A DNA stretch of 64,000 nucleotides from contig CM060200.1 of assembly GCA_030562195.1 (NCBI GenBank), forward strand, positions 1,178,001 through 1,242,000, written 5' to 3'. A program made the translations under genes and the position numbers. Shown piece by piece: positions 28,601-41,100 of this stretch. This stretch comes from Nipponacmea schrenckii. Lineage: Eukaryota > Mollusca > Gastropoda > Lottiidae. Below the pieces are notes generated by a model, which made no database searches, was not told the DNA's origin, and was given only the letters and a program-made list of their open reading frames with translations. Each line of letters starts with the position of its first letter. Position 1 is the stretch's first letter.

Positions 28601-31600
28601 TTATTTAAAAAATGGAATAATTTTGGAGTTAAACCATTCGTCTGTAATTCTCAAATGATCGGAATTGGAACTGAGTAGATGTAGACGTCCAGTCTCGTTT
28701 AATTTCTTTAATCCAAGCCAATCCTGAAATTAGAAAATTACGATGAATAATTTATAATGATTACCGATAAATCATAAAGATTAGATTTTTTGTGTTCGAT
28801 AAATTAGATTTAAAAGATATCCCATATATGTGCAAGATTCATAAAAAGAAAGAATTATTGTTAAATTGTCACTTGCTTGGTAACAAATGGTGGCTGTGGG
28901 TTCTGATCTCAATCGACGTGTGAAAAGTATGATGACCAGTCCACCCAGCTGTAAATGGGTACAGATAATCCAGGGAAAGATCAATGCCAAAAGGTTGGCC
29001 AAGCAACAGATGGTACCTAGGATGTGATATTACAGTGATCGTCACTTAAAACGAACATGTCTATACCGAAAAACTGGTATTAACGAACAAATTTAAAAGT
29101 CCCATTTTTCACTGCACTAATTTCATTGAAATATAAATGGATAAAACGAAATGCTAGTAGTGAATTTTTTGTTTCCTTGTAAAAAATACAGATGTTCCTT
29201 TCTTGTCTTCAAATGGGCAGTCATATATAAATATTATATAACACTGTGAATATCAATAGAGACAGTAATTGTTGTTATATATTTTAACTTGATATAGGTA
29301 TGAGTTTATAGAAAACTGAATATTTTACCTCCTTATAAAGTTGAGTTTGATTCATTGGAACAACTTCTTTAGCTTGCCCTTCTTTATAAAATCCAAACCA
29401 CTGAAAAATGAAATGAATGGAGTTTTACATCCAACTCTTTTGCACCGTTTTGAAGACTGGCAGTGTGCGATTGAGAAATTTTGCCAGGACAGCAGCATTA
29501 GCATACTCTTTTGCGATTTCCAACTGTCAAGGAATCTTTAACATTCACACTGGGCATCAGTTTATTGTTCTATCCCAATGACGAGATGCTTTTTTTCTTG
29601 TAAGCTGCTCCGACCTACATCACGGACAAAACCGGGTTGAAAAATCCCAATGTTCATCTCGACCTTTCCTAGAATTGAACCCTGGTCAGGTCAGTGATCA
29701 AATATCTTAACTCACTGAGCTACAAGCGCTCCCCAAAAACCACTGTTAGAAGAAAACAATAAATATATTCACAGTTTAAAACATATTTCAAATAAAACAT
29801 CTAACCTCACTCTCTTTAGGGTCCACCATGGTGTCCTGTAAAAATTTGACCAGTACCAGATTCTTGAGTTTTAATAGATTCTCCTTGTAAACAGGGTTCT
29901 TTACCTGCCAGGGGATTGATCATAAATATTTTATAACTATAATATTTATACAAGGGATCTTATTCTCGAAAACTTAACTAAGAATTTATCCAGAAATAAT
30001 TTATAAGAAATATTGTATAATATGATAATAAAACTAAATTTAAAGTGATTGACCAATCAGATGACTAGAATATTAAAATTATCTTTAATGTTTTTTCATT
30101 ATTGTTAGTTATTTCGATCCTAAATTATCACGTTGTTCCTCAAATGATAACTGACCATAATACAACATAAGCCTGGTATTGTTAATATTTTAAAAACGTG
30201 ACTATTTTTAAATCACCCAAATAAATTTAATTAATGTCTCACCCTCTCTTGGTTAATGTCGGCCAGAAACACACTTTTTTCTCTATATTCAGCCATATTT
30301 AAAGGATCCTGCCAATATTCCGCTTGAACCAGGCTACAAATAATTAACATTTCTAGCATTTCTTCATTTAGAGCTCTAGTCAGACATGACTGGCAAATAC
30401 AACCATAACAACAGTCTAGAAATCTAGTCAGACATGACTGGCAAACACAGTTAAATCTACAGTCTAGAGCTCTAGTCAGACATGACTGGTAAATACAGCC
30501 CAATCAACAGTCTAGAGCTCTCGGTAGATATGACTGGTAAATACAGCCCAATCAACAGTCTAGAGCTTTAGTCGGACATGACTTGCAAATACAGTCATAT
30601 CAACAGTCTAGAGCTTTAGTCAGACATGACTGGCACATACATACAACCGTATCAACTGTCTATAGCTCAGGTCAGACATGACAGGTAAATACAACCGTAT
30701 CATCAATCTAAAGCTCTAGTCAGACATGACTGGCACATACATACAGTTAAATCAACAGTCTAGAGCTTCAGTCAGACATGACTGTTAAATACAGTTAAAT
30801 CAACAGCCCTGCAGTTATTATGAAGATAACTAGGAAATAAAATCAACGTCTAAACGGATATCAATTAGGTTTGACAGGAAGTTATTTCTCTTCCTGCACG
30901 TAAAATGTAGAACTTGTTTCAAAACACAAAAAGAAAAACATTATTGAACATCTTGAGAAGGGTCAAATAAACGAATGCTTCCATTCCAATCCTTTCTATA
31001 GTTCATGTAAATAAAATGTTGTTTATTTAAATATTAACTTACTGGTCTTGAACAAAGCTGAAAAGAAAAATAATTTTAATCATTACTTCATTTATAGAAC
31101 TCCATTTGTCAAATATATTGTAATGAATTTGGGGGGCACTCCAAAACTTTTGAGATATTCAATCACTTTTTATTGGAACGAGCAGATGTGACCCATGATT
31201 GAAGTTTAAAACATAATTGATTATTGTGATTAGATGCATACTTTGTTTCTAAGTAAAATATTTTTGTGAATGTGAATTTCTCAAAAAATACCACACTTCG
31301 AATGATAGAAAGCAATATTTTATAGAAAAGGGAGATGATGAAGAATTGAAATTACTAGCTGTTGACGGCACTTTAATTTATTTAAGACTAACCTGACGTA
31401 GGCTCCAATATTAAGAAGTTTTCTAATGTAATCACATAATGTAGAATTATCACCAGGGCAACGTGGGAAACCATATACACCTAGTAGCCACAAATAAACA
31501 TATTATAATCTTTTAATTGACATTTAGAAGTAAACTTATTATAAAAGATGACTCATATAAGGTCACCAGATCTATACACCCTGACTGACAAAAAATATTT

Positions 31601-33071
31601 CATTGACACAACCAACCAAATGATGTCACGATCCAACACCCTAAACAAATTAAGCTACAGAACCCTGAAATTAGTACATTACCTTGATGCTGGCCTCCAA
31701 CTGATACCAGATTATTCATGGGTGGTGTTGGACATCTTTGGGCGACAGCTCTCCTGGAAATACATCCATTCAATTAAAAATAATTCCTTGTTTTACCATT
31801 TTAGTCCTAACTTGCTGATTAATCAATTATTATTCACCAGTCCATATAGATTGTGTTAGTGTTTCTATATATCTTGTGCCTGAGATTGAAAGAATTTGTG
31901 CTGCATGCCCATAACTCTGGGGTTTTATATCTAGAACATGAGTAGGTACTTCTAATATTCCCCCCCTCCCCCTCAATAACATAAAAAAAACTTACAGAAA
32001 CTGCCCTCCTTGAGAGAAGCCAATAGAATTGTAACCATTATGTAACTTTGTATCATTCTGTATAATTTGACATGCCATTGTTATCTGTTTGTTTACATTC
32101 ATCAAGAACCCATTCTCCATGTCCTGAGTGTAAGAACAGGTTTTTAATTTCACACATGATTTTATAATGGTCAAAATTCAAAATTTGTTCATTAAATAAA
32201 TAAAGGACTAAAAGTTTGGTTTAATTTTAAGACTGTTACTTTTTAAACTATTTCTTTGAGTTTGAACCAATTAGATATTTTGTCCTCATACAAAATGTAC
32301 TTAATGATTCTACCATTGCAGTCCATCTATCTAATCTACCTTCAAAGAGACTTGAACAATGGAGTGAAGATGGTTGAAATTGAAGTCAGCAAATGTTGTC
32401 AGGAAGCCATTTGTATACATCATGTAATAGAAATAACAGATCGAGCCTACCTGGGGTCCATTAAATTAAAACACCAGACTAAATCAGTCAAATGATGTAA
32501 ATTGTCATGATATTTTCCTGCGTAGAATAGTGGATCTTTGATGTCACGCCTTCAAAATGACAAGATTTTTAAATAGAGGAACTTTACACTCAGTGTTCTT
32601 ATTGAAATTTGGTAAAAACCCACCTCTGCGATGTTGTTTCCGATCTCCAAAGACTTGACATAGATTCCAGGAACTTGGTTTTCTATCAAAGTTTTAATGG
32701 AACCCATACTCAATGGATTACAACAGCTATCACCTGTAATTTAAATAATGATACGATTTAATTTTACTGAAGAACTACCGGTCGCAGCTTTCTCGTCAAC
32801 TAAGTCTCAGACTAGTCCACTTATGGACTCTTGTTACTGTTTAGAAAGGGTTAGTGTAGCTTCTAGGGTTAGTGTAGCTTCTACTAGGGCTAGTGAAGCG
32901 AAGCCCATTTCGTCTACGATTTGTTCAAAGTCTAAGACTTGACTAGTCTATCGGATACTTGAAGAAAAACAAGAGAGTCTCACCCATTCCATGCCAGATG
33001 ACGACAGGAAGTACATCTTGTTTAGAATATTTGATAAAATAACAAACAAAAAACAGCACAATCGTCTTCAT
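28601..33071 (-). CDS. PPT1: Palmitoyl-protein thioesterase 1
   Basis: Ten exons in transcript order: 33071-32984, 32733-32624, 32123-31996, 31753-31683, 31480-31393, 31057-31043, 30333-30243, 29904-29806, 29400-29329, 28723-28601. They join in frame to 294 residues (human 306). PPT1 removes palmitate from S-acylated proteins in the lysosome; loss in humans causes infantile neuronal ceroid lipofuscinosis. The N-terminus is a signal peptide ([13 protein letters not shown]). Then come [20 protein letters not shown], the nucleophile serine in [42 protein letters not shown], the aspartate in [14 protein letters not shown] and the histidine in SDHLRI. The sixth exon is only 15 nt and restores the frame and the motif SFVQDH. 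An AATAAA overlaps the stop codon at 28600-28605. Confidence 0.96.
28935..29020 (-). repeat. Dispersed repeat (ggattatccgtacccat family), minus orientation
   Basis: Contains ccacccagctgtaaatgggt and acagataatccagggaaag. It lies in the last PPT1 intron and is slightly shorter than the copy at 27538-27640. Confidence 0.6.
29405..29740 (-). mobile_element. tRNA-derived SINE, full length, minus orientation
   Basis: On the minus strand it starts gggagcgcttgtagctcagt, has box B-like agggttcaattctaggaaag, and ends ggatgtaaaactccattcat. It begins 4 bp upstream of the PPT1 exon 29400-29329 acceptor (plus-strand sense), so the polypyrimidine region of that intron is made partly from SINE sequence. Confidence 0.75.
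29950..30100. mobile_element. Partial copy of the 23985 MITE family
   Basis: Contains ttattctcgaaaacttaact and agtgattgaccaatcagatg, matching the right half of the element at 23985-24478. It lies in a PPT1 intron. Confidence 0.55.
30365..30810. repeat. Minisatellite, about 60-bp unit, about 8 copies
   Basis: Unit: agtctagagctctagtcaga, then catgactggcaaatacaacc. It lies in the PPT1 intron directly upstream (in transcript sense) of exon 30333-30243. The antisense repeat stays open for three units and so produces a false cysteine-rich protein. Confidence 0.85.
32306..32425 (+). pseudogene. Decayed copy of the LINS1 first coding exon
   Basis: This segment of a PPT1 intron matches 33787-33905 around the LINS1 start codon: gattctaccattg, then caatggagtg and agatggttgaaatt, then gtcaggaagcc and tttgtatacatca. 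The equivalent of LINS1 codon 3 is a TGA stop and several small deletions are present, so it cannot encode the LINS1 N-terminus. It is a fragment duplicated about 1.5 kb away in the same orientation. Confidence 0.7.
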
Positions 33072-33820
33072 GTTGATGGTCTTCATTTTTTTTTTATCAT
33101 GTGACCAAAACAATGAGTAATCATTTCATATATGTTTTATTTTTCTACAAGTCAATTAAGATTTTTAGATCCATAGATTCGAAAGAAATCTGATTTCGAA
33201 ACAAATACATTCATAAATAAAATTTTCAAATTGTCACGATTTCTGTAGTTTTTGAGAAATAAATGCATTTCTCGAGCATTGCTAAAAAAAAGCAATAACT
33301 TTTCCCTTCTACATAGGAAACCGTCTGGAAAAAAGGAACTCGTGATTTCATAATTCATCTCAGATTAACCAGACATTAATCGCAAGATAATGTCTATCTG
33401 AAATGTTTTAATATTTATATCTATATTTTGTTATATATTTTCTTCTATAATAGGCATTTATCTCTACCATTAATCATTGATTTAAAGATTTAACTGTTGT
33501 CTGAAGCCTGACTGATGACCTCCCTTGTTATACTCTTCTTTACTGAAGTTAAAAAACTGATGATAATATTGCGGGAAAGATTGTCTAATATTATTTATTT
33601 CAATCTAACACTATAGAAGTCTTAATTGAATCATTGTTAAAAACCTTAGGCCAAACCATTAGAAAATCGCCCCATTAAATTTGGCTTTTATCATTTATTA
33701 ATATTAAATTCAAACTTAGAATTATTTTGCACCTTCTTCTTACAAATGCAAAGCACATATTTAATTAACGTTTGCAAAACTAAACGATTCTACCATTGAA
33801 GACCATTTATCTTCCTTCCA
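33072..33820. promoter_or_regulatory. Divergent promoter region of PPT1 and LINS1
   Basis: 749 bp separate the two start codons on opposite strands. The sequence is AT-rich with no TATA box in a convincing place and no SINE. Both 5' UTRs must start here or further out. Whether there is one shared promoter or two cannot be told from the sequence. Confidence 0.5.
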
Positions 33821-36800
33821 ATGGAGTGTAGATGGTTGAAATTAAAGTCTCTACATCAGCAAATATTGTCAGGAAGCCCTTTGTATACACCAACTGATAA
33901 ATTAAAACAACTGACTGCAGAATTAACAGTGCTGTTAGGTTTAGAAATTGGGCAGTGTGAGAAATTCCCCTCTAGATGTCTTCATTGTCATCAGTTATTG
34001 GCCCTGACTGTCCTTAAAATGATGTTTGAACATCCTGGGGTATGTGGAAGTAACAGCAGTCTTTTACTTACAGCATTGGAACCAGTTTTGGTAAGTGATC
34101 TTGCCATTTATGTTTGAAACGATTCTGAGTGGGATGTCCATTTTTAGGTCATACCTGTAAGGTTACTTTAATTCATGCTTTTTGTGTTTCTTAGATGTTA
34201 AGGGACACTGTGTCTTAGCATGAACATAAATTTAAGTTCTCAAGAATGGTATTCATGTCATGAAGTAACAGAATTCCCTGTAAAATCTAGAAAACTTACA
34301 AAACTAAGTAATCGAAAAATGCTTAATCCATTCTAAGACACAATATCCCTTTAAGTTATGTAGAAGAAGATGTGGTTGTAAATAATATATAATTATATTT
34401 ATTGTAGATGAAGAAGTTGTTGAGTAAAGATGAGTTTATAAGATATTCAGCTGTAAAATGTCTAGTAGTAGTTTTAAAATCAGCAGATATAGCAGTAAGT
34501 TTCCTATATCATATTAGTATAACCATTTTTTCTATTATTATATTAGTAGGTGATATTGATGTTGGATCAGTTAAATTTTTTATTCATACACTCAGTGCAA
34601 TTTAGGATTTTTTTTTAGAAAAGCCGGCTAGCATTTTCTGTACTTTCATGATAATTGGTAATTTAATTTCAATTTGCATTTTTAGTGAAAGATAAAGAAA
34701 TCGGTATTTGTATATATTGTTTAATAATAATAATTATATATTATGATAATTTTAGGTCTATGTTAGAAGTACTTTTATTCTCATTTTAACATATTAACCT
34801 TAACAATAGTCAAACTCCTACTTTAACCCTGTGTCAGTGCCTACTGTTGAATAGTAACTTGTTATTTTTCAATCACCCCAATCACTAACATTTGAATAGT
34901 TTCGGCTTTAACTAATATCTGAACATATTACAAAATAAAAACTTCTCTTTCCAGGAAACACATACATCTAGAATTTTGACTGAACTTTGTGAACAGATTA
35001 AAAAACCAGATTCACCAAAAGAGAAGACAATAATTTTACAACTATTAAGTCAAGTTATGTCCAGAAAAAATGGAGACAGAGTTAATAAACTCGCATTTGA
35101 AATTCTTCAGAAAAATTTTCCTGGAATTTTTGAAACAGTGTCAGAGCTCTTAAAGTGTAACCGTTTGGCTCAGGATTTTTATACACTGCTAATCAAAGTG
35201 ACTAAATATTTAAATCGGCAACCAAATTCTGTGGAACGCTTGAAAGAAATTTTTAATCAGAATCTGATACAATTAGTGAACATCTTACTGGAAAATTTAC
35301 AGTCTTCTGAAGAAAATACTTCCACAAGAAAACTCTTGGATTTTTTCAATACCTTACTTTGCTACAGTGAAAAATTGGCGTTACTGAAAAAAATGGACAA
35401 ATTTTATGCTGACTTTGCCTTGGTATTTGTGAATGAATTGTGCAGTAGTGGAGCTAGTCTAAACTTGAAGACAACTCAAGAAGGTTTTATGGGGGACATC
35501 GTAGAACAATCTGTCACTGATTTTCCTACAACTAGACGATTGGTGTTGGTTTTATTTAAAGCTGTTGCTGTGGTGATGAAAAGTAATGGCTGCCATACAG
35601 GTGAAAATATATTTCTTTTCTGAATTGTGATTTGAATAAAGATAAAAAAACCTGTTTAAATTTATGCTGAATTAAGATGTATTTTTTTTACTTAAAATTT
35701 TTAAACAAGTATGCTATTTATTAAAATTGTCTTAGAAATTAAATTCTCAAAAATGGTCAATATGAGTATATATTCATCATGAACTTACCTGGTGTCATTA
35801 AGTAACAGAATCCCTGTAAAATCTTTAAAACTCACATTTTTATGGATAATTACTAAGTTTTTTTGATTTATCAGATTATATAAGGATTCTGTTATGTTAT
35901 TTATGACAGCAGGTATATCTACTGATGAATATACGCTCAGGTTGCTCAGGTTTAAGATTTTTAAATATATTATAAAATAAATCTATATTTGAATTATGTA
36001 TTTTTGGACATCTTTAGAATTTAAAACCAAATTTAAAAAGGAATAAGTCTGGTTTTATCGTGGTATTGGCGTAATGAGCTGATTGACCTTGTGATTTTAG
36101 GATTAGAGTCGAAGATTAAAGAATGCCTGAGTAAAATATACACCAATCTACCAAGTCGTGGTGACTTAACATTAGAAAGATTAAATTGGTTATGTATGGT
36201 GTTCGAGGATCAAGATGATGCTTATATAGAAACTTTATTATGTTCTTTAGATATATATATACATACTCCAAATAGGTTGGTATTAACTTTTATCTCATTT
36301 AAACTAAGATGGGGGGGAAGGGGGGTTTGTGGGGGTGCTGAACCTGTTGGTTAAACGTAGAATTGATGGGTTACAAACGGTAATGGATGGAGCTGATTGA
36401 TTGGTTAACCGAGAAAGTGAAAACCTTGTGTTAGTTATGATGTTATTAGTAAACTGTTCATCTACTTTAACTGAGTGACAGTTATTTTTTCTTCGTAAAA
36501 TTTTGATTTGACATTTGTCAGATGTCGTTTGTGGGTTTTCCAACTTTGTGCTGTGCTCATATCAATTTCATAAAATTTCCTTTTTTTATTACAGAGATCC
36601 AGCATTCAGTCCCTACCCTCTCTTCTTCCAGTTTTTAGAAACTTTTGATTTCGACACCAGTATTATAATGGATTGGCTTGTCTCCCCTGAAACCTGTTTT
36701 TTACTCTATGTATCCAGACTATTAAAAGCGATCATCTCCGAATGGACTCTGTTCCTGAAGGCTGCACATGAACGATATCCTGAAAATTGTGGACATGATT

Positions 36801-37558
36801 CAGTTACCCACGAGGATGTTTTGTTGGCTGATCACAATATAATGCAGGATGGATGTCTAGTTGATGAAAACTTAACAACCATTGTCAGCAACGCAGCAAT
36901 GGACGTCTCCTCAGTTGAAAACTTACAAAGATCTCAGTTCAAGCAATCTTCAGTTGACAAATTGTTGGAGGGTAAAGTCTCATTGTGTGAAAATGAAAAG
37001 GAATACAGTTCTGTAGTGAAGCTCCAAGGGGAAGTAATTCCTCCCAATGAAAATAAGAAATGTGACCTAAGTCCGGTTGGTAAAGGTCATGGTAGTGCAA
37101 CTGTGTTGGAGACCATCAGTGAAGGAACTTCTCAAGACCAAATTGCCTCCCTTAGTGAAGGCTTGTCAGCCATTATGGCATATAGTGATAGTGATGAAAG
37201 TGAAGATAACCTGTCCATCCAATCAGAAAGCAGTATTTTAAAAAACAGCCAATTAGATACCAGTATTAAATCATGTGACAATGCATTTGTCCAATCAAAA
37301 TCCGATATATATGGCAATTCAAATTCTGATTTCATCCAATCAGAGATCGATGTGATATCATGTGACAGATCCAAATCTGAATCTATCCAATCAGTAGCAA
37401 GTAAAACATGTGACATGAAATGCTTAGATCGTGTAATGAGTTTATTTATTCATGTAAGAATCCAGATAGAAAGACTGGTAAACCAAGATTTGTTTCCTTA
37501 TAATCCAGCCCATTTATTGTCATTGCTTATACAATGTGAAGATTTATATGAAAGCTGA
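33821..37558 (+). CDS. LINS1: Protein Lines homolog
   Basis: Five coding exons: 33821-34090, 34408-34494, 34955-35600, 36101-36275, 36595-37558. They join in frame to 713 residues (human LINS1 757). The family is named after Drosophila lines, a regulator of Wnt and hindgut signalling; human LINS1 is linked to intellectual disability. The N-terminal two thirds are alpha-helical repeat-like and fit the LINES N-terminal domain. The diagnostic motif DWLVSPETCFLLYVSRLLK follows at about residue 400. A long acidic serine-rich insert then precedes the C-terminal domain, which ends LVNQDLFPYNPAHLLSLL. The start is the first ATG of the conserved exon; an upstream coding exon cannot be excluded. Recognition rests on the two motifs and the length. 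Confidence 0.85.
35850..35960. repeat. Dispersed repeat (gacagcaggtatatctac family)
   Basis: Carries ggattctgttatgttattt, then gacagcaggtatatctactg and atgaatatacgctcagg. It is the unit amplified at 1610-1925. It lies in a LINS1 intron. Another partial copy lies in LINS1 intron 1 near 34200-34345. Confidence 0.65.
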
Positions 37559-38189
37559 TTCAGATATTTCCTTTATAGAGGTGTTCGTTGTATTTTCATA
37601 ATGGGGTCATGACCTTAAAAAATCCAGTAATGCTTTGACCAATTTCAAAATAAGTGTCCAAAATAGGATATCCTTCTGGAAACTCGTGAATTTATTTCCA
37701 TATTATGACAGGTAGCTTGGGTGGCTCATTGAGTTATTGGTTCAAAGAATCCAGATGTGAACTTTTGGATTTTTCAGTCTGGATTCCCCCTCGTCAGTGT
37801 CTGAGGGACTGTCATGGAAAGAGCGTCTAGTTGTTTGGATGGGACAATCAATCGAGACCCTTTGTGCTACAGGCTGTGCATGTTCAAGACAGATGGAAAT
37901 AGCAAAAAGAGTAAGCTAATGCCGCTGTCCTGGCAAAACTTCCCTCATTGCACATGGCACGGCGTTAACCATCTACAGAAGCCCTTAAGATACAGAAGAG
38001 TAGGACGTAAAACTCCATTCATTTCATTTTCACTCCTTTACACAGATCTATTATCATTTTAAAACTGTATAGAGAAATTTAGAGATGTTTTTAATTCAAG
38101 AAAACAAACAGACTGAGGTACATAAATCTTTCTTCACAAAATATTTACAACTGTACATTTTACATAATATAAACCACTTAATATACTGT
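37559..38189. other. LINS1/CACTIN convergent spacer
   Basis: LINS1 and CACTIN end here on opposite strands, 631 bp apart. Half of the spacer is a full-length SINE (37712-38030). The rest is presumably 3' UTR of both genes. I see no other gene. Confidence 0.6.
37712..38030 (+). mobile_element. tRNA-derived SINE, full length
   Basis: Head gtagcttgggtggctcattg, then a body with ggctgtgcatgttcaagac and gtaagctaatgccgctgtcc, and the tail agaagagtaggacgtaaaac. The box B region is decayed. It lies between LINS1 and CACTIN. Confidence 0.7.
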
Positions 38190-41100
38190 TTATCTTCGAT
38201 ATCGAAAACGTTTAAAATGAAACCACAACTGGAAGATATTATTCTGAAATTGACATCGAAAGCCTCGTTTATACGAATATTCCCATTCTCGGTTCACCAC
38301 TTTAAATGCAATATCCTGAAATATAAAAAGAACATTTTAAGATTCAATTCAAATTGATCTAAGATTGATCAGTCAGATTGAAATTCAATCCATGGAAAAC
38401 CAAGAGTATATATTAAGGTATAACACATTTATTTGACAACATTGGTACATGCCAATTGGTATAATTTCTACATTTATATATCCTTGTGCTACTTGAATAT
38501 ATGCACCTTCAACTTCTTAATTTCTTTCAAATCTTATTGAAATTGTATATGAATAGATCATGAGAATATAAGACTAGTTTTAGATATAAACAGATAGTAG
38601 ATATAAAATCATTACTTACTTCATATGGAGCACTAGCACGAAACCTTAAAATAGCAAAATCTTTCTCATTTTCACAGGGAGTCTGAAAATTAATTAACAT
38701 TACTTAACTATTGGGTTTAATTGTTTACATTAAGTCAGGACCGGTAGGGAAAAAAATAAATCACCAGCCCTGATTCAGGGTATATGTTTTTTTTTTTGAG
38801 TTTTACATCCGACTCTTCTGCACCTACATGGCTAATAAAGACAGCAATCTACTAACAACTTTTGAGATTGATCAGTGAGAAGTTAAAGTAAGACAGTATA
38901 TTAACTTACTACAGTATATTCAGGAGTTTTGGCTTTATCTATTAGATCTGGATAGAAGATCTACAATCAAACAACACAAGTTTTTAAACTATATGTTAAA
39001 ATTCATTTCAGATCACTATTTCATTTACATATTTATTTAGGCTTATGTTTAGCTCCAGGGCGTTGTAAGACATCTAATTGAAATAAGAATGGTGTGAATC
39101 AATGCTCTCTGAGAAATAAGATTGATTTAACTTACATTAAATTTATAACCCTGGACAATTTTTGGCGGTGGATTATCAATGTCGTAATGAGTTTGATTAT
39201 ATTTATTCCATTCAAAACCCTGAAAAAAAGATATCAAATTTAAGGATTGAAAATTAAACTATATTTAAGTTTGATTAATCTAAAGCTCACTCCCTTTGTC
39301 TGTTTCTTAACTACTGAAATTTCAATTTATGTTGATCTAACTTACTTCTCTGTGCTATGTGTTAATCAAATGTCACATGACTGTGTATTTCTAAATTTAG
39401 CCAATGCTGATTGGTTGAAATACAGTGTTAGTATCTTAACTAAACAAAGCCTCCATGATGAAGAATGGGATTCTCTTGGACCTAGTCTTTTAAATAATAC
39501 TTTTGTTATCCTATTGTATTACTATGACAACATACCGTGTGGACTCTGTTAAAGAATCGAGGTTTGCGAGGCCTGTATTTATCAGACCATAAGAAAGCCT
39601 GGTTGTCCAGGGCTACCTCGACACTGAATGTGGCCTCATCATCGTTCATTCCTTCTCTAGCTTTCTTCTCAAACTCGGTTTCACCATCCAACTAACATAA
39701 AGAAAAGAGAAATCAACAACAATTTATTTACAAGAAAAAAACATAGCTTCCTAGGCCGAGCCTTTAGGCATTGCTGTTTCCCAGACAACCGTAAGAGCTT
39801 GATATCGTACTAACAGCTGGATAGACTAGAAATATATGGAAAGATGTGACTTATTAAAACCCACAACCACTCTTTATTAAGTAGTAGCCAATCATGTGAT
39901 TCTGAAACTCTCGCCAACTATTCTTCAGCCTGCACATCAATCCAGATAAACAGAACATCCAAGCGTGTTTTAACTCATGTGACATTAAAACCTTGACAAC
40001 AATTTCAATTCTTACCCTGACTTTACCAGTACTAAGGACTTGACTTCTGGCTAGTTGTAGTTTCTGAAGATCGTCCACTGGTTCGTACACTATAGCATCA
40101 ATGTCAAGGTTGGAGGTTTTTATAAGTTTCGGAGAATAACACCCTGCTTCATATTCATCGATAAAACTCTGTTCCAAATCAGCTTCTGTTATTAATTCTT
40201 CACTGGAATAAATCAAACAGAAAATTGATAAAACAGAAATTTAATAAAACAGAAAATAGATAAACAGATAATAAATAAAATGGAGTTCTAATGTCAATAG
40301 TGCCATCTAAAACTATCGCGGCAATCTTTCAAGATAGAAATAACAGACTCCAACCTTATAGGAGTCATTAAATAACAATGCCAGACTTAATCAGTTGCAT
40401 GAGGGAAATTTTGCCAGTACAGCAGCAAAAGCCTTTATGTGATTTCCACTGTTGAGATATCTTCTCACACCAGGCCTTGGGTTATTGCCCCATCTGAATG
40501 ACTAGACGTTTTTTCCATGTCAGCCCCTCAGAAAGATCCGAAAGATCATCTCAACATTTACCAGGTTAGCGAGCAAGTGTCGAAATCACCGAGCCAAGGT
40601 TTCTTCAGAAAAATAATTGAATTTTAAGTTTGAACTAAAAACATGGGTACAGTACTATATTAATCCAAAAAATAAAAACTTACTCTGATTCGCCTTCTGA
40701 TTCTTTATCAACTTCCTGATCTCCACCTTGTTTCTCTTCCTTAACAACCACATCCTCCGTGTTGACTTGTGATGTCGACGGCTGTTGGTCTTCTTCTACT
40801 TCCAGTTTCACTTCTGCTCTACTTTCAGTTTCTGATCGTGATGGTGTAGAAACACGACTAGAATTGTCTTCTTGTTTAACAGGAAAAATAGGATCTGGCT
40901 CTAGCCCTTGCTGAAATTTAACAATTATTTTTAAAGTTACAAGGTGCCAAAGTTTTAAGATAATATATATTGGACAAACTCAATTTTGCATGTAAAATAA
41001 ACAGTCTATGTTCTGACCCATGTAAAATAAAGAGTTTATCATCAGATTTGATCAATTAGACTTACCTCTCGTTTTAATTCCTGTAATTTTTGTTTCAAGA

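Noticed and set aside
30334..30503. Cysteine-rich repeats [10 protein letters not shown] next to the PPT1 exon
   Set aside because: They come from the minisatellite beside exon 30333-30243; a normal AG acceptor ends the exon before them.
32748..32942. Serine-rich frame in PPT1 intron 1
   Set aside because: It is made of short local repeats (gttagtgtagcttct) within an imperfect inverted repeat; it lies antisense in an intron with no support.
34408..34605. LINS1 exon reading through into intron as a separate protein
   Set aside because: A clear donor (gcagtaagt) ends the exon at 34494 in phase with the next exon.
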